Part shown: in pieces, positions 53,298 through 63,914 of the stretch
How positions within the stretch are numbered: the first letter of the stretch is position 1
Layout: each line of letters starts with the position of its first letter
Assembly (NCBI RefSeq): GCF_003050835.1
Contig: NZ_QAOJ01000011.1
Coordinates: 1 to 64,000, forward strand
Origin: Pseudomonas sp. GV071
GTDB taxonomy: Bacteria > Pseudomonadota > Gammaproteobacteria > Pseudomonadales > Pseudomonadaceae
DNA: 64,000 nt
Direction: 5' to 3'
Translations under genes and position numbers: made by a program
The notes under the pieces: model-generated
The model's input: only the letters and a program-made list of their open reading frames with translations
What the model was told of the DNA's origin: nothing
Database searches by the model: none

Positions 53298-56136
53298 GCC
53301 ACTGCGCCCCCTTACCGCCACCGTGCGTCTGCAGTTCCACAAGGACTTCACCCTCAATGACGCGGTACCCCTGGTGAGCTACTTCGCGGCCCTGGGCATC
53401 AGCCATATTTACGCCTCGCCGATTCTCAAGGCGCGGCCCGGCTCCACCCATGGCTACGACGTGGTCGACCCCACCTGCATCAACCCCGAACTGGGCGGTG
53501 AAGCGGCACTGCAACGCCTGGTGCAGGAGCTGCGCGGCCATGGCATGGGCCTGATTCTGGACATCGTCTCCAACCACATGGCCGTCGGCGGTGACGCCAA
53601 CCCCTGGTGGCTGGACGTGCTGGAATGGGGCCCCACCAGCCCCTTCGCGAACTTCTTCGATATTCAGTGGCGCTCCCACGACCCGCTGATGGTCGGCCAA
53701 CTGTTGGTGCCGTTCCTGCGCAGCGACTATGGCGAAGTGCTGGCCGCTGGCGAAATCCTCCTCAAGTTCGACGCCGACACCGGCAGCCTCTACGCCCAGC
53801 ATTACGAACACCGTTTCCCGCTCAGCCCTCCTACCTACGCCGACGTCCTGAGAACCAGCGACGAACCGACCCTGCAAGCCTTTGCCGCCCGCTTCGAAAG
53901 CCTCGACGTCGACCCGCTGGCCTGGCACAGCGCCCGGCAGATCCGCACTGAATTGGCGGAGGTGGTGCAGGTGCCAGAAGTGGGCTTGGCCCTGGCCGAT
54001 GCCCTCAGCCATTTTGAAGTGGTGGCCGGCGCCCTCGACGATGAAGGCAGCCTGGATAAGCACGCCTTCAACAACCTGCACCAGTTGCTCGAACGCCAGC
54101 ACTACCGCCTGGCCAGCTGGCGCACGGCGGCAGACGACATCAACTGGCGGCGCTTCTTTGATATCAACGAACTGGGCGGCCTGCGGGTAGAACGCAACCG
54201 GGTGTTCGAAGCCACCCACAGCAAGATCTTCCAGCTGATTCAGCAAGGCCTGGTGGACGGCCTGCGTATCGACCATGTCGACGGCCTGGCCAACCCCGGC
54301 AGCTACTGCCGCAAGCTTCGCCGGCGGGTCAATGGTTTGCTGAGCAAACGCCCGCAGGCACTGGCCAATCAGCCTTTCCCCATCTACGTGGAAAAAATCC
54401 TCGGCGCTGGCGAAACGCTCCCCGGCAACTGGTCGGTGGATGGCACCACCGGTTACGAGTTTATGAACGAGGTGTCGCAGCTGCAGCACGACCCCATCGG
54501 CCAACTGCAGTTGGCGGCCTTGTGGGAAGAGCGCAGCGGACGTACAGCCAACTTTATGGACGAGGTGCGCGAGGCACGTTTGCTGGTGCTGAACGGCACG
54601 TTGGCCGGCGACCTTGAAGCGCTCGCCCAAGGCTTGCTGTTGGTCGCCCGCGACGATATCGCCACCCGCGACCTGACCCTGGGCTCCATCCGCCGCGCGC
54701 TGCTGGAGCTAATCGTGCACTTCCCGGTGTACCGCACCTATGCCGGCGGCCACGGGCGCTCGGCGCAAGACCAGCTGTTTTTCCACCAGGCTTTGCAAGC
54801 TGCCCATGGCAGCCTCGGTGAAGCTGACTGGCCATTGCTCGGCTACCTCGACCGCTGGCTCGGTGGCCAGGCCCTGCGCCAACTGCCGCCAGGCCCGGCC
54901 CGCAAACAGCGGCAAAAACTGCTCACCCGCTTCCAGCAACTGACCTCACCGGCGGCCGCCAAAGCCGTGGAAGACACCGCCTGCTACCGCAGCGCCGTGC
55001 TGCTGTCGCGCAATGACGTGGGCTTCGATCCGCAGCACTTCAGCCTGCCCGCGGCCGAGGTGCAGGCCACCTGGCAACGCCGCGGCGAACAGTTGCCGGA
55101 CAACCTGCTGACCACCGCCACCCACGACCACAAACGTGGCGAAGACACCCGCGCACGCCTGGCCGTACTCAGTGAACGCTCCACTTGGCTGGTGGAACGC
55201 ATCGACAGCTGGTGGCGCCTCGCCGCGCCGCTGCGCCATGAGCTGGCCGATGGCATTGCGCCGAGCCCCGGCGATGAACTGATGCTCTACCAGACCCTGC
55301 TCGGCAGTTGGCCCCTGGGCCTGGCAGCGGACGATGCCAGCGGCCTCGACACCTACCTGCAACGCCTGCTCGGCTGGCAGGAAAAAGCCCTGCGCGAAGC
55401 CAAATTGCGTAGCAGTTGGAGCGCCAATAACGAAGCCTATGAGGGCGCCTGCCGACGCTTTGTGCAGCAGCTGCTGCAAAGCCCGGACGCTGCGCAATTG
55501 CGCAGCGAGATTGCTGCTGGCGCCGCCTCCCTGGCGCCGGCCGGCGCGCTCAACAGCCTGGCGCAAAGCCTGTTGCGCATGACCACGCCTGGCGTGCCGG
55601 ATCTGTACCAGGGCAATGAGTTCTGGGACTTCAGCCTGGTCGACCCGGACAATCGCCGCCCGGTGGATTTTGTCGCCCGCCAGGCCGCTCTCAATCAGCC
55701 GCGCCCCATCGCCGAACTGCTTACCCAGTGGCCCAACGGCCAGCTCAAACAGTGGCTGATCCAGCGCACCCTGGGCCTGCGCTGCGAGCAGCCGCAGGTG
55801 TTCGCCCGGGGTCAGCATGTGCCCCTTGAAGTGGTCGGCAGCCAGGCCGAGCGCGTGCTGGCCTTTGCCCGTTTTGTCGACGACGAACGTTTTGTCATCG
55901 TGGTGCTACCGCGTCTGGCAACGCCCTTGCTTGGCGACACTGCTATTCCGCTGATTGCCACCAGCGCCTGGGGCGACACCCAGTTGCGCCTGCCGCCGCA
56001 CCTCAGCCACCACTCGCTGATCAGCGCCTTTACCACCAGCAGCCATACCCCGGTGGACGGTCGCCTCGACCTCGCCCAGTTATTGCGGGACTTCCCGGTC
56101 AATTTGTTACACCCCTTCCAGGAGCCACGGCCATGA
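53290..56136 (+). CDS. treY: Maltooligosyl trehalose synthase TreY
   Basis: 948 residues, within the upper TreY range. It is a GH13 enzyme with the TreY-specific start TVRLQFHKDFTLNDAVPLVSYFAALGISHIYASPI, KARPGSTHGYDV, DIVSNHMAV, GLRIDHVDGLANP (nucleophile), VEKILGAGETLP (acid Glu) and TTATHDHKRGEDTRARL. It converts the reducing end of alpha-1,4-glucan into an alpha,alpha-1,1-linked trehalosyl end for TreZ. It overlaps malQ and the DUF2934 gene, so all are made from one message. Confidence 0.95.
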   Translation: MSKPLRPLTATVRLQFHKDFTLNDAVPLVSYFAALGISHIYASPILKARPGSTHGYDVVDPTCINPELGGEAALQRLVQELRGHGMGLILDIVSNHMAVGGDANPWWLDVLEWGPTSPFANFFDIQWRSHDPLMVGQLLVPFLRSDYGEVLAAGEILLKFDADTGSLYAQHYEHRFPLSPPTYADVLRTSDEPTLQAFAARFESLDVDPLAWHSARQIRTELAEVVQVPEVGLALADALSHFEVVAGALDDEGSLDKHAFNNLHQLLERQHYRLASWRTAADDINWRRFFDINELGGLRVERNRVFEATHSKIFQLIQQGLVDGLRIDHVDGLANPGSYCRKLRRRVNGLLSKRPQALANQPFPIYVEKILGAGETLPGNWSVDGTTGYEFMNEVSQLQHDPIGQLQLAALWEERSGRTANFMDEVREARLLVLNGTLAGDLEALAQGLLLVARDDIATRDLTLGSIRRALLELIVHFPVYRTYAGGHGRSAQDQLFFHQALQAAHGSLGEADWPLLGYLDRWLGGQALRQLPPGPARKQRQKLLTRFQQLTSPAAAKAVEDTACYRSAVLLSRNDVGFDPQHFSLPAAEVQATWQRRGEQLPDNLLTTATHDHKRGEDTRARLAVLSERSTWLVERIDSWWRLAAPLRHELADGIAPSPGDELMLYQTLLGSWPLGLAADDASGLDTYLQRLLGWQEKALREAKLRSSWSANNEAYEGACRRFVQQLLQSPDAAQLRSEIAAGAASLAPAGALNSLAQSLLRMTTPGVPDLYQGNEFWDFSLVDPDNRRPVDFVARQAALNQPRPIAELLTQWPNGQLKQWLIQRTLGLRCEQPQVFARGQHVPLEVVGSQAERVLAFARFVDDERFVIVVLPRLATPLLGDTAIPLIATSAWGDTQLRLPPHLSHHSLISAFTTSSHTPVDGRLDLAQLLRDFPVNLLHPFQEPRP

Positions 56137-56525
56137 GCATCGATGAAAAACGCGTGAGTGAATTCGCCTTCCAGATCTGGGAATCCGAAGGCAAGCCCGA
56201 GGGCCAGGCCGAACGTCATTGGCAGATGGCAATCAAGTTGGCTGAGTCCGAAGCCGGCGTGCCTGCCAGCAAACGCAGCGTGAAAGGCAAAACCCTGGTC
56301 GCGCCTAACCCGGCAATTCCGGCGGCAAAAAAACCGGCCAAAGCGGAAAAACCTGCACTGCTGGAACCCAAACCGACCAAGCCAGCCGCGAAAAAGCCAG
56401 CCGCCAAACCGGCCGCGCCAAAGGCCAGCACGCCACCAAAACCAACCGCGGGCAAACCGACCAAGCCCACCGCGAGCAAACCCGTCGCGCCAAAAAAACC
56501 GGCGGCCAAGGCACCCAAGGCCTGA
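56133..56525 (+). CDS. DUF2934 protein with a Lys/Ala/Pro-rich tail
   Basis: 130 residues. Residues 1-45 match the short DUF2934 domain (RVSEFAFQIWESEGKPEGQAERHWQMAIKLAE), often found beside trehalose and glycogen genes. Residues 50-130 are a low-complexity tail of Lys, Ala, Pro and Thr (repeats such as KPAAK and KPTK), resembling histone-H1-like or AlgP-type tails that bind nucleic acid or polyanions. Its ATG overlaps the treY stop by four bases. The molecular role is unknown; the strongly basic tail suggests DNA, RNA or glucan-phosphate binding. Confidence 0.82.
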   Translation: MSIDEKRVSEFAFQIWESEGKPEGQAERHWQMAIKLAESEAGVPASKRSVKGKTLVAPNPAIPAAKKPAKAEKPALLEPKPTKPAAKKPAAKPAAPKASTPPKPTAGKPTKPTASKPVAPKKPAAKAPKA

Positions 56526-56573
56526 GTCAGAAACAGTCGACATTAACTCGCTTTAACCGAAGGAATCGTCACC

Positions 56574-58739
<2,166 letters not shown>

Positions 58740-58751
58740 GGAGCACCCCGC

Positions 58752-59774
58752 ATGGAACGCCATTACAGCGATGCCGATCTGCAGGCCTTTCTCGCCGCGC
58801 TCAGTACTCCGGTACGCCAACCGGGCGAGGTACTGCGCCAGCTGGTTGAACAGGGCCTGGACCGTCTGCCCTACCCGGCCGGCGGCGCCACCCTGCAGCG
58901 CTGGCGAGGGCTGGCCAAGGTAGCAGCGGCCGACCTCAGCCTGTGCAAACTCTACGAAGGCCACACCGACGCCTTGGCGATCATTGCCGAAGTGCAAGCC
59001 GACTACGCCATGCCCGCCGACAGTACCTGGGGCATGTGGGCAGCTGAACCGCCGCAAGCCAAAGTGCAGATCAACGCCCGCACTTCGGCCAAGGATGTGC
59101 GCCTGGATGGTCTCAAGGCCTGGTGCTCGGGGGCCAAGGAAATCAGCCATGCACTGCTCACCTGTTGGGATGAAGAAGGCCAACAGCAATTGGTCGCCGT
59201 CGCCCTGCAGCAACCGGGCATCGACGTCACCGACAGGGGCTGGCACGCGGTGGGCATGGCGGCGACCAAAAGCGTGGAAGTGCGCTTCGATCAAGCTCGT
59301 GGTCATCTGATCGGGCCGCCTGGTTCCTACCTCAAACGCCCGGGCTTCTGGCAAGGCGGTGGGGGCATCGGCGCCTGTTGGTTCGGCGCCGCCCAAGCGC
59401 TGGGCGAGGCGCTGCGCGCGCACTGCCACAAACGGGATGAACCCCATGCACGGGCTCATCTTGGCGCGCTGGATACGGCCTTGAGTGGCGCTGCCGACAG
59501 TCTACGGGCCGGCGCCGCGTGGATCGACGCACACCCTTACGCCGATGCCGAACGCCTGGTTCGTCGCCTGCGCAGCCAGTGCGAATTCGCCGCCGCGCAG
59601 GCCATTGAACACGTCGGCCGCGCGCTCGGCGCAGCCCCGTATTGTCGCGATGAAAAATTTGCCCAACTGCTGGCAGACCTGCCTGTCTACGTTAGACAGA
59701 GCCATGCAGAACGCGACCTGGCCGCTCAGGGTGAGCGGGTTGCCGATGAACCAGAAGGAAGCTGGATGTTATGA
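58752..59774 (+). CDS. Acyl-CoA-dehydrogenase-like protein of a four-gene insert
   Basis: 340 residues, shorter than usual acyl-CoA dehydrogenases (about 380). The middle flavin-binding region is recognisable: DSTWGMWAAEPPQAKV near 98, LDGLKAWCSGAKEISHALLTCW, and VGMAATKSVEVRFDQ, the fold's usual beta-domain pattern; helices follow (GGGGIGACWFGAAQALGEAL). I see no clear catalytic Glu at the normal C-terminal place, so it may oxidise a non-CoA substrate or be a flavoprotein with a changed role. The next gene overlaps its stop by four bases. The pairing with a PIG-L deacetylase, methyltransferase and glycosyltransferase points to modification of a small glycolipid or sugar, not fatty acid breakdown. 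Confidence 0.75.
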   Translation: MERHYSDADLQAFLAALSTPVRQPGEVLRQLVEQGLDRLPYPAGGATLQRWRGLAKVAAADLSLCKLYEGHTDALAIIAEVQADYAMPADSTWGMWAAEPPQAKVQINARTSAKDVRLDGLKAWCSGAKEISHALLTCWDEEGQQQLVAVALQQPGIDVTDRGWHAVGMAATKSVEVRFDQARGHLIGPPGSYLKRPGFWQGGGGIGACWFGAAQALGEALRAHCHKRDEPHARAHLGALDTALSGAADSLRAGAAWIDAHPYADAERLVRRLRSQCEFAAAQAIEHVGRALGAAPYCRDEKFAQLLADLPVYVRQSHAERDLAAQGERVADEPEGSWML

Positions 59775-60535
59775 AACCGAACCTGATCAATAGCCAACTC
59801 ATCGGCACCCCGTTGCAGGCCTGGAATCACTCCCGGCGCCTGAGCGACGTGCAGCCGATCGAACTGCAGCAACTGCTACCCGCTGGTGCCCGCGCCGTGG
59901 TTGTCGCGCCCCATCCGGACGACGAGATCCTCGGCTGTGGCGGCTTGATGCAACTGCTCGGGCAACAGCAGATCCCCATGCTGCTGGTATCGGTCACCGC
60001 TGGCACTGCCAGCAACCTCGGCTCGCATTACTGGACCCCGCAACGCCTGAGCATCGCCCGCCCGCTGGAAAGCGCTCAGGCGTTGCGCCGCCTGGGTCTG
60101 GACCAAAGCCAATACAAATGGCTGCACAGCGGTCTGCCCGACACCCAAGTGCACCTGTTCGAAGAGGAGCTGACCCAATTCCTGCTCAGCTACCTGCTAC
60201 CCAACGACGTGCTGTTCACCACCTGGCGCAGCGACGGCCACAGCGACCACGAAGCCACCGCCCGCGCCTGCCTGGCCGCCAGCCAACAGCTTGGCGTGCC
60301 GCTGTGTGAAGTGCCGATTTGGGCCTGGCATTGGGCCGACCCGGAAGACTCGCGCATCCCCTGGGAGCGCGCGCGCAAGCTGCACCTCGACACCTGGACG
60401 CAAGCGCGTAAACGCCACGCCATTCAGGCCTTCGCCAGCCAGATTCATCCCGACCCGCAAGCCGACCTGCCGCCGGTGCTACCGGCCTGTGCGCTGGAGC
60501 GCTTGCAGCAACCTTTTGAACTGCTGTTTGTGTGA
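59771..60535 (+). CDS. PIG-L/LmbE family deacetylase
   Basis: 254 residues. The zinc site of the family is visible: VVVAPHPDDEILGCGG at about 39-54 (His, Asp, Asp) and TTWRSDGHSDHEATARA near 155 (His pair). These enzymes remove N-acetyl groups from glucosamine derivatives, as in GPI anchor, mycothiol and bacillithiol synthesis or antibiotic tailoring. It overlaps the dehydrogenase-like gene by four bases and is nine bases from the methyltransferase. Together with the glycosyltransferase it probably acts on an N-acetyl-sugar intermediate, which is inferred. Confidence 0.88.
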   Translation: MKPNLINSQLIGTPLQAWNHSRRLSDVQPIELQQLLPAGARAVVVAPHPDDEILGCGGLMQLLGQQQIPMLLVSVTAGTASNLGSHYWTPQRLSIARPLESAQALRRLGLDQSQYKWLHSGLPDTQVHLFEEELTQFLLSYLLPNDVLFTTWRSDGHSDHEATARACLAASQQLGVPLCEVPIWAWHWADPEDSRIPWERARKLHLDTWTQARKRHAIQAFASQIHPDPQADLPPVLPACALERLQQPFELLFV

Positions 60536-60544
60536 GGGCCAGCC

Positions 60545-61156
60545 ATGAGCGTGGCAGATAGCTACTTCGAAGGGATGTTCCGCGCCGATGCCGACCCCTG
60601 GGCCATGCGCACCCGCTGGTATGAACGGCGCAAACGCTACCTGAGCCTCGCCAGCCTGCCGCAACGCCGCTATGCCAGCGTACTGGAACTGGGTTGCGCC
60701 AACGGCGAACTGAGCGCACGCCTGGCCGCCCGCAGCGATCAGTTGCTGTGCTGCGACACCTCCCCCACAGCCCTGGACCTGGCCCGCAGCCGCCTGCAAG
60801 CACGACCCAACGTGCAGTTCTGGCAAGGTCGGCTGCCCAAGGAATGGCCGCCGGGCAAATTCGACCTGATCGTGTTCAGCGAACTGGGCTACTACCTGGA
60901 CAGCAACGACCTGACGCAACTGATTGTCAGCATGCGCTACGCCCTCAACCCCGGCGGCACCGTGCTCGCCTGTCACTGGCGGCCGGCTATCGATGGTTGC
61001 CCGCACACCGGCGACCAAGTGCACCACGAACTGCACCACCTACTACGCATGCCGCGCCTGGTCTGGCACCAGGAAGCCGATTTACTGCTGGAGGTGTGGT
61101 GCGAAAACCCCACCTCGGTAGCCGAACAAGAAGGCCTGATCAGGAGAGCAACATGA
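60545..61156 (+). CDS. Class I SAM-dependent methyltransferase (NodS-like)
   Basis: 203 residues. The N-terminus ADSYFEGMFRADADPWAMRTRWYERRKRY resembles NodS, the N-methyltransferase of rhizobial Nod factor synthesis, followed by the SAM motif VLELGCANGELSARLA near 53 and the acidic motif LLCCDTSPTALDLAR. FDLIVFSELGYYL gives motif II, as usual for this family. It is nine bases after the PIG-L gene and overlaps the glycosyltransferase by four. NodS acts on a sugar amine freed by a deacetylase, and the same order of steps would apply here. That link is an inference from family and neighbours. Confidence 0.85.
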   Translation: MSVADSYFEGMFRADADPWAMRTRWYERRKRYLSLASLPQRRYASVLELGCANGELSARLAARSDQLLCCDTSPTALDLARSRLQARPNVQFWQGRLPKEWPPGKFDLIVFSELGYYLDSNDLTQLIVSMRYALNPGGTVLACHWRPAIDGCPHTGDQVHHELHHLLRMPRLVWHQEADLLLEVWCENPTSVAEQEGLIRRAT

Positions 61157-61821
61157 TTGGTGTGATCATTCCGGTACACAACGAAGAAATCCTCCTCGGC
61201 AACTGCCTGGTGGCCATGCAACGGGCCGCCGCCCACCCGCAGCTCGACGGTGAGACGGTGCATATTCTGGTGGTACTCGATAGCTGCACCGACGCCTCGG
61301 CGCAAATCGCCCTGGCCCATGGCGTGGCGACCATCGCCGTCGACGCTCGCAATGTCGGCGAAGCCCGCGCCCAGGGCGTGCGTCTGCTGGTCGACCAGGG
61401 CGCGCGCTGGCTGGCCTGCACGGACGCCGACAGCCAAGTGGCTGAAGATTGGTTGGTGGCGCAGCTGCAGCAAGGCACTGACGTGGTTTGCGGGACCGTG
61501 CAGATCAGCGACTGGGGCGATATACCGGATGAGGTCCAGGCTGAATACCAGGGCCGCTACCATAACGGCGATGGGCATCGACATATCCACGGCGCCAACC
61601 TCGGTTTTAGCGCTCAGGCCTATATTCGCGCAGGTGGGTTTCAGCCGTTGGTGGTGGATGAGGACGTGCAACTGGTTGCCCGCTTCCAGCAAAGCGGCGC
61701 CAGTATTGCCTGGACGGCGCTGCCGCAGGTGACCACTAGCGCGCGGTTGGATGTGCGGATGGTCGGCGGGTTTGCGGATTACTTGCGGACGTTGACGGGG
61801 GGGCAGCAGGTACCGGTTTAA
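61153..61821 (+). CDS. Family 2 glycosyltransferase (GT2)
   Basis: 222 residues from the ATG at 61153, inside the methyltransferase stop (four-base overlap). The GT-A fold motifs are VIIPVHNEE at 4-12, LDSCTDASAQIA, and CTDADSQVAEDW near 93 for the DXD metal/nucleotide site, then HGANLGFSAQAYIRAGGF and EDVQLVARF. It is small and has no membrane segments, so it is a soluble GT2 and not a polymer synthase. It probably adds one sugar to the partner product of this cluster. It ends the four-gene insert; a 387-base gap follows. Confidence 0.87.
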   Translation: MIGVIIPVHNEEILLGNCLVAMQRAAAHPQLDGETVHILVVLDSCTDASAQIALAHGVATIAVDARNVGEARAQGVRLLVDQGARWLACTDADSQVAEDWLVAQLQQGTDVVCGTVQISDWGDIPDEVQAEYQGRYHNGDGHRHIHGANLGFSAQAYIRAGGFQPLVVDEDVQLVARFQQSGASIAWTALPQVTTSARLDVRMVGGFADYLRTLTGGQQVPV

Positions 61822-61871
61822 GAGCGCCAGGCGATCTTTTGGCGAGCGTCGATAGTCTTCTTTATCAACGG

Positions 61872-61993
61872 CCCCTCACCCCAACCCTCTCGCCTGCCCG
61901 GCCGGCCTAGCGGGAGAGGGAGCTAACCGAGTGGGATGACGGCCCTACGTCACCCCTCTCCCGCGCGCGGGAGAGGGGCTGGGGGTGAGGGGG
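61872..61993. repeat. Nested palindromic intergenic repeat (CCCTCACCCC type)
   Basis: Outer arms start CCCCTCACCCCAACCCTCTC and end with an imperfect complement GAGAGGGGCTGGGGGTGAGG; an inner segment at 61953-61978 (CCCCTCTCCCGC-GC-GCGGGAGAGGGG) is a perfect 26-base palindrome. Repeats of this sequence type recur between genes in many proteobacteria. It probably ends the long upstream message. Confidence 0.75.
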
Positions 61994-62158
61994 CTTTGAT
62001 CTGGCTGTTGATCTTGATCCGCCTGCCTCATTGGCAAAGCCCGACTGCAGGCGCCCCGCCTCCCGGCAAATAACCTGAACTGCCCCCCTACCCCCTCAGT
62101 CGGAACTATTACCAGGCGCCACCCCGCGCCACCGCTTATCCGACTGGGAGGACCACGC

Positions 62159-62206
62159 ATGACCGCAACCCTGGTAACCCCTACCCCACACCGAAAGCAG
62201 CACTGA
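62159..62206 (+). CDS. Short leader ORF (15 codons) before the DUF72 gene
   Basis: ATG at 62159 follows a strong GGGAGGA at normal distance and reads MTATLVTPTPHRKQH to TGA at 62204-62206, two bases before the DUF72 ATG. The DUF72 start has only a weak site, so ribosomes finishing the short frame could reinitiate. It may be a coupling leader or a chance frame; no family is recognised. Confidence 0.4.
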   Translation: MTATLVTPTPHRKQH

Positions 62207-62208
62207 CC

Positions 62209-63129
62209 ATGGCCGCCATTCGAATCGGGATATCCGGCTGGCGTTACGGGCCATGGCGCGGCGAGTTCTACCCCAAGGGCCTGGTGCAGCGCAACGAGCT
62301 GAAGTTCGCCTCACGAGCGGTCAACAGCATCGAAATCAACGGCTCGTTCTATGCCCTGCAAACCCCCGAGCGCTATCGCGGCTGGGCGGCCGACACGCCT
62401 GACGATTTCGTTTTCAGCATCAAAGCGCCACGCCTGATCACCCATATCAAACGCCTGCGCGACATCGAAAAACCCATGGCCAATTTTTTTGCCTCCGGGC
62501 TGGGCCAGTTGGAGGGGCGGCTGGGGCCGATCCTCTGGCAGTTCCCGCCAAGCTTCAAGTTCGACGCGGCGCTGATTGAGGCGTTTTTCCAGCAGTTGCC
62601 CACCACTCACCGTGCGGCCAAAACCTTGGCCAGCCACAGCGATGAGCGCCGCCACCTGGAGGGCTACCTCGACTGGCCAGGCAAACAACCGCTGCGCCAC
62701 GCCATGGAAATCCGCCACGAAAGCTTCGTTGATGAGGCCTTCGTCGAGCTGTTGCGCCAATACAAAGTGGCCCTGGTGGTGGCCGATGCGGCGAAGAAAT
62801 GGCCCTACGCTGAAGACCTCACCAGCGACTTCGTCTACATGCGCCTGCATGGCGACAAGAAGCTCTACAGCAGCGGCTATTCGGCGCCGGCGCTCAAGCG
62901 ATGGCATGAGCGCATCGACGCCTGGAGTCACGGTAAACAACCCGTTGATGCCCACCTGATCGCCCCCGAAAGCAAGCCCAGCCACGCCTCCCGGGATGTG
63001 TATTGCTATTTCGACAACGACGTAAAAGTACGCGCGCCGTTCGATGCCCGTGCGCTGTTGCAGTCGTTCGACCTCACCCAGGCGCTGGCCACTTGCCCTG
63101 GCGTTCTACCGCAAGGAATCAACTTATGA
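62209..63129 (+). CDS. DUF72 family protein
   Basis: 306 residues, somewhat longer than the usual 240-290 of this TIM-barrel family. The start IRIGISGWRYGPWRGEFYPKGLVQRNELKFASRAVNSIEINGSFY is the DUF72 signature, followed by FSIKAPRLITHIKRLRD, GPILWQFPPSF, AMEIRHESF and DFVYMRLHGDKKLYSSGY. The function is unknown; the fold suggests a phosphodiesterase- or nuclease-like enzyme. It overlaps the next gene by four bases. Confidence 0.9.
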   Translation: MAAIRIGISGWRYGPWRGEFYPKGLVQRNELKFASRAVNSIEINGSFYALQTPERYRGWAADTPDDFVFSIKAPRLITHIKRLRDIEKPMANFFASGLGQLEGRLGPILWQFPPSFKFDAALIEAFFQQLPTTHRAAKTLASHSDERRHLEGYLDWPGKQPLRHAMEIRHESFVDEAFVELLRQYKVALVVADAAKKWPYAEDLTSDFVYMRLHGDKKLYSSGYSAPALKRWHERIDAWSHGKQPVDAHLIAPESKPSHASRDVYCYFDNDVKVRAPFDARALLQSFDLTQALATCPGVLPQGINL

Positions 63130-63914
63130 GTACCGTCACCTCCGTGCCCCTGCCGGTCAACCAACTGCGCCCGGCCGTGCACAGCCTGCGCATTCTCACG
63201 GTGAACATGCACAAGGGTTTCACCGTGTTCAATCGGCGGTTCATCCTGCCGGAGCTGCGCGACGCGGTGCGTACGATGGAGGCTGATCTGGTGTTTCTGC
63301 AAGAGGTGCACGGCACCCACCAGACCCACGCCAAGCGCTACAGCAACTGGCCGCCAACGCCGCAGTACGAGTTCCTCGCCGACAGCATGTGGCCGCAGTT
63401 CGCCTATGGCCGCAACGCGGTGTACCCGGACGGTGACCATGGCAACGCGCTGCTGTCGAAATTCCCCATCCTGCGCCACGACAACCTCGACGTGTCGGTC
63501 GGCGTCCACGAACAACGCGGCCTGTTGCACAGCGTGCTGGACGTGCCGGGCCACCGCGAAGTGCATGCCATCTGCGTGCACCTGGGCCTGCGCGAAGTGC
63601 ACCGGCAAAAGCAGTTGCAACTGCTCTGCAGCCTGCTCGACAGCCTGCCGCAGGACGCGCCGGTAATCGTCGCTGGCGACTTCAACGACTGGCGCCTGCG
63701 CGCCGATGCCGTGCTGGTCGGCGCCGGCATGCAAGAAGTGTTTATGCAGCATTACGGCATGCCCGCACGCAGCTTCCCGGCGCGCTGGCCGCTGCTGTGT
63801 CTGGACCGTATTTATATCCGCAACGCCAGCAGCCACGAGCCGCAGGTGTTGTCGACCCGACCCTGGTCGCATCTGTCCGACCATGCGCCGCTGGCCGTGG
63901 AGATTCGCCTATGA
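63126..63914 (+). CDS. Endonuclease/exonuclease/phosphatase-family (EEP) hydrolase, YbhP-like
   Basis: 262 residues from the ATG at 63126; a longer open frame to 63003 lies inside DUF72 and is rejected. EEP motifs are LTVNMHKGF, ADLVFLQEVHG (catalytic Glu), VIVAGDFNDW (Asp/Asn) and LSDHAPLAVEI (final Asp-His), the metal-dependent phosphodiester hydrolase core. In E. coli a homologous gene, ybhP, stands directly before clsB, as here. It may act on phospholipid head groups or sugar phosphates. It overlaps clsB by four bases. Confidence 0.88.
   Translation: MSTVTSVPLPVNQLRPAVHSLRILTVNMHKGFTVFNRRFILPELRDAVRTMEADLVFLQEVHGTHQTHAKRYSNWPPTPQYEFLADSMWPQFAYGRNAVYPDGDHGNALLSKFPILRHDNLDVSVGVHEQRGLLHSVLDVPGHREVHAICVHLGLREVHRQKQLQLLCSLLDSLPQDAPVIVAGDFNDWRLRADAVLVGAGMQEVFMQHYGMPARSFPARWPLLCLDRIYIRNASSHEPQVLSTRPWSHLSDHAPLAVEIRL

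Larger units (their letters stand above)
61822..62208. other. Intergenic region with palindromic repeat and a leader ORF
   Basis: This 387-base gap between the glycosyltransferase and DUF72 genes contains the inverted repeat at 61872-61993 and a 15-codon reading frame at 62159-62206, each listed separately. The stretch 62000-62150 shows no gene and probably holds a promoter for the DUF72-EEP-clsB genes, though I cannot point to hexamers. Confidence 0.5.
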
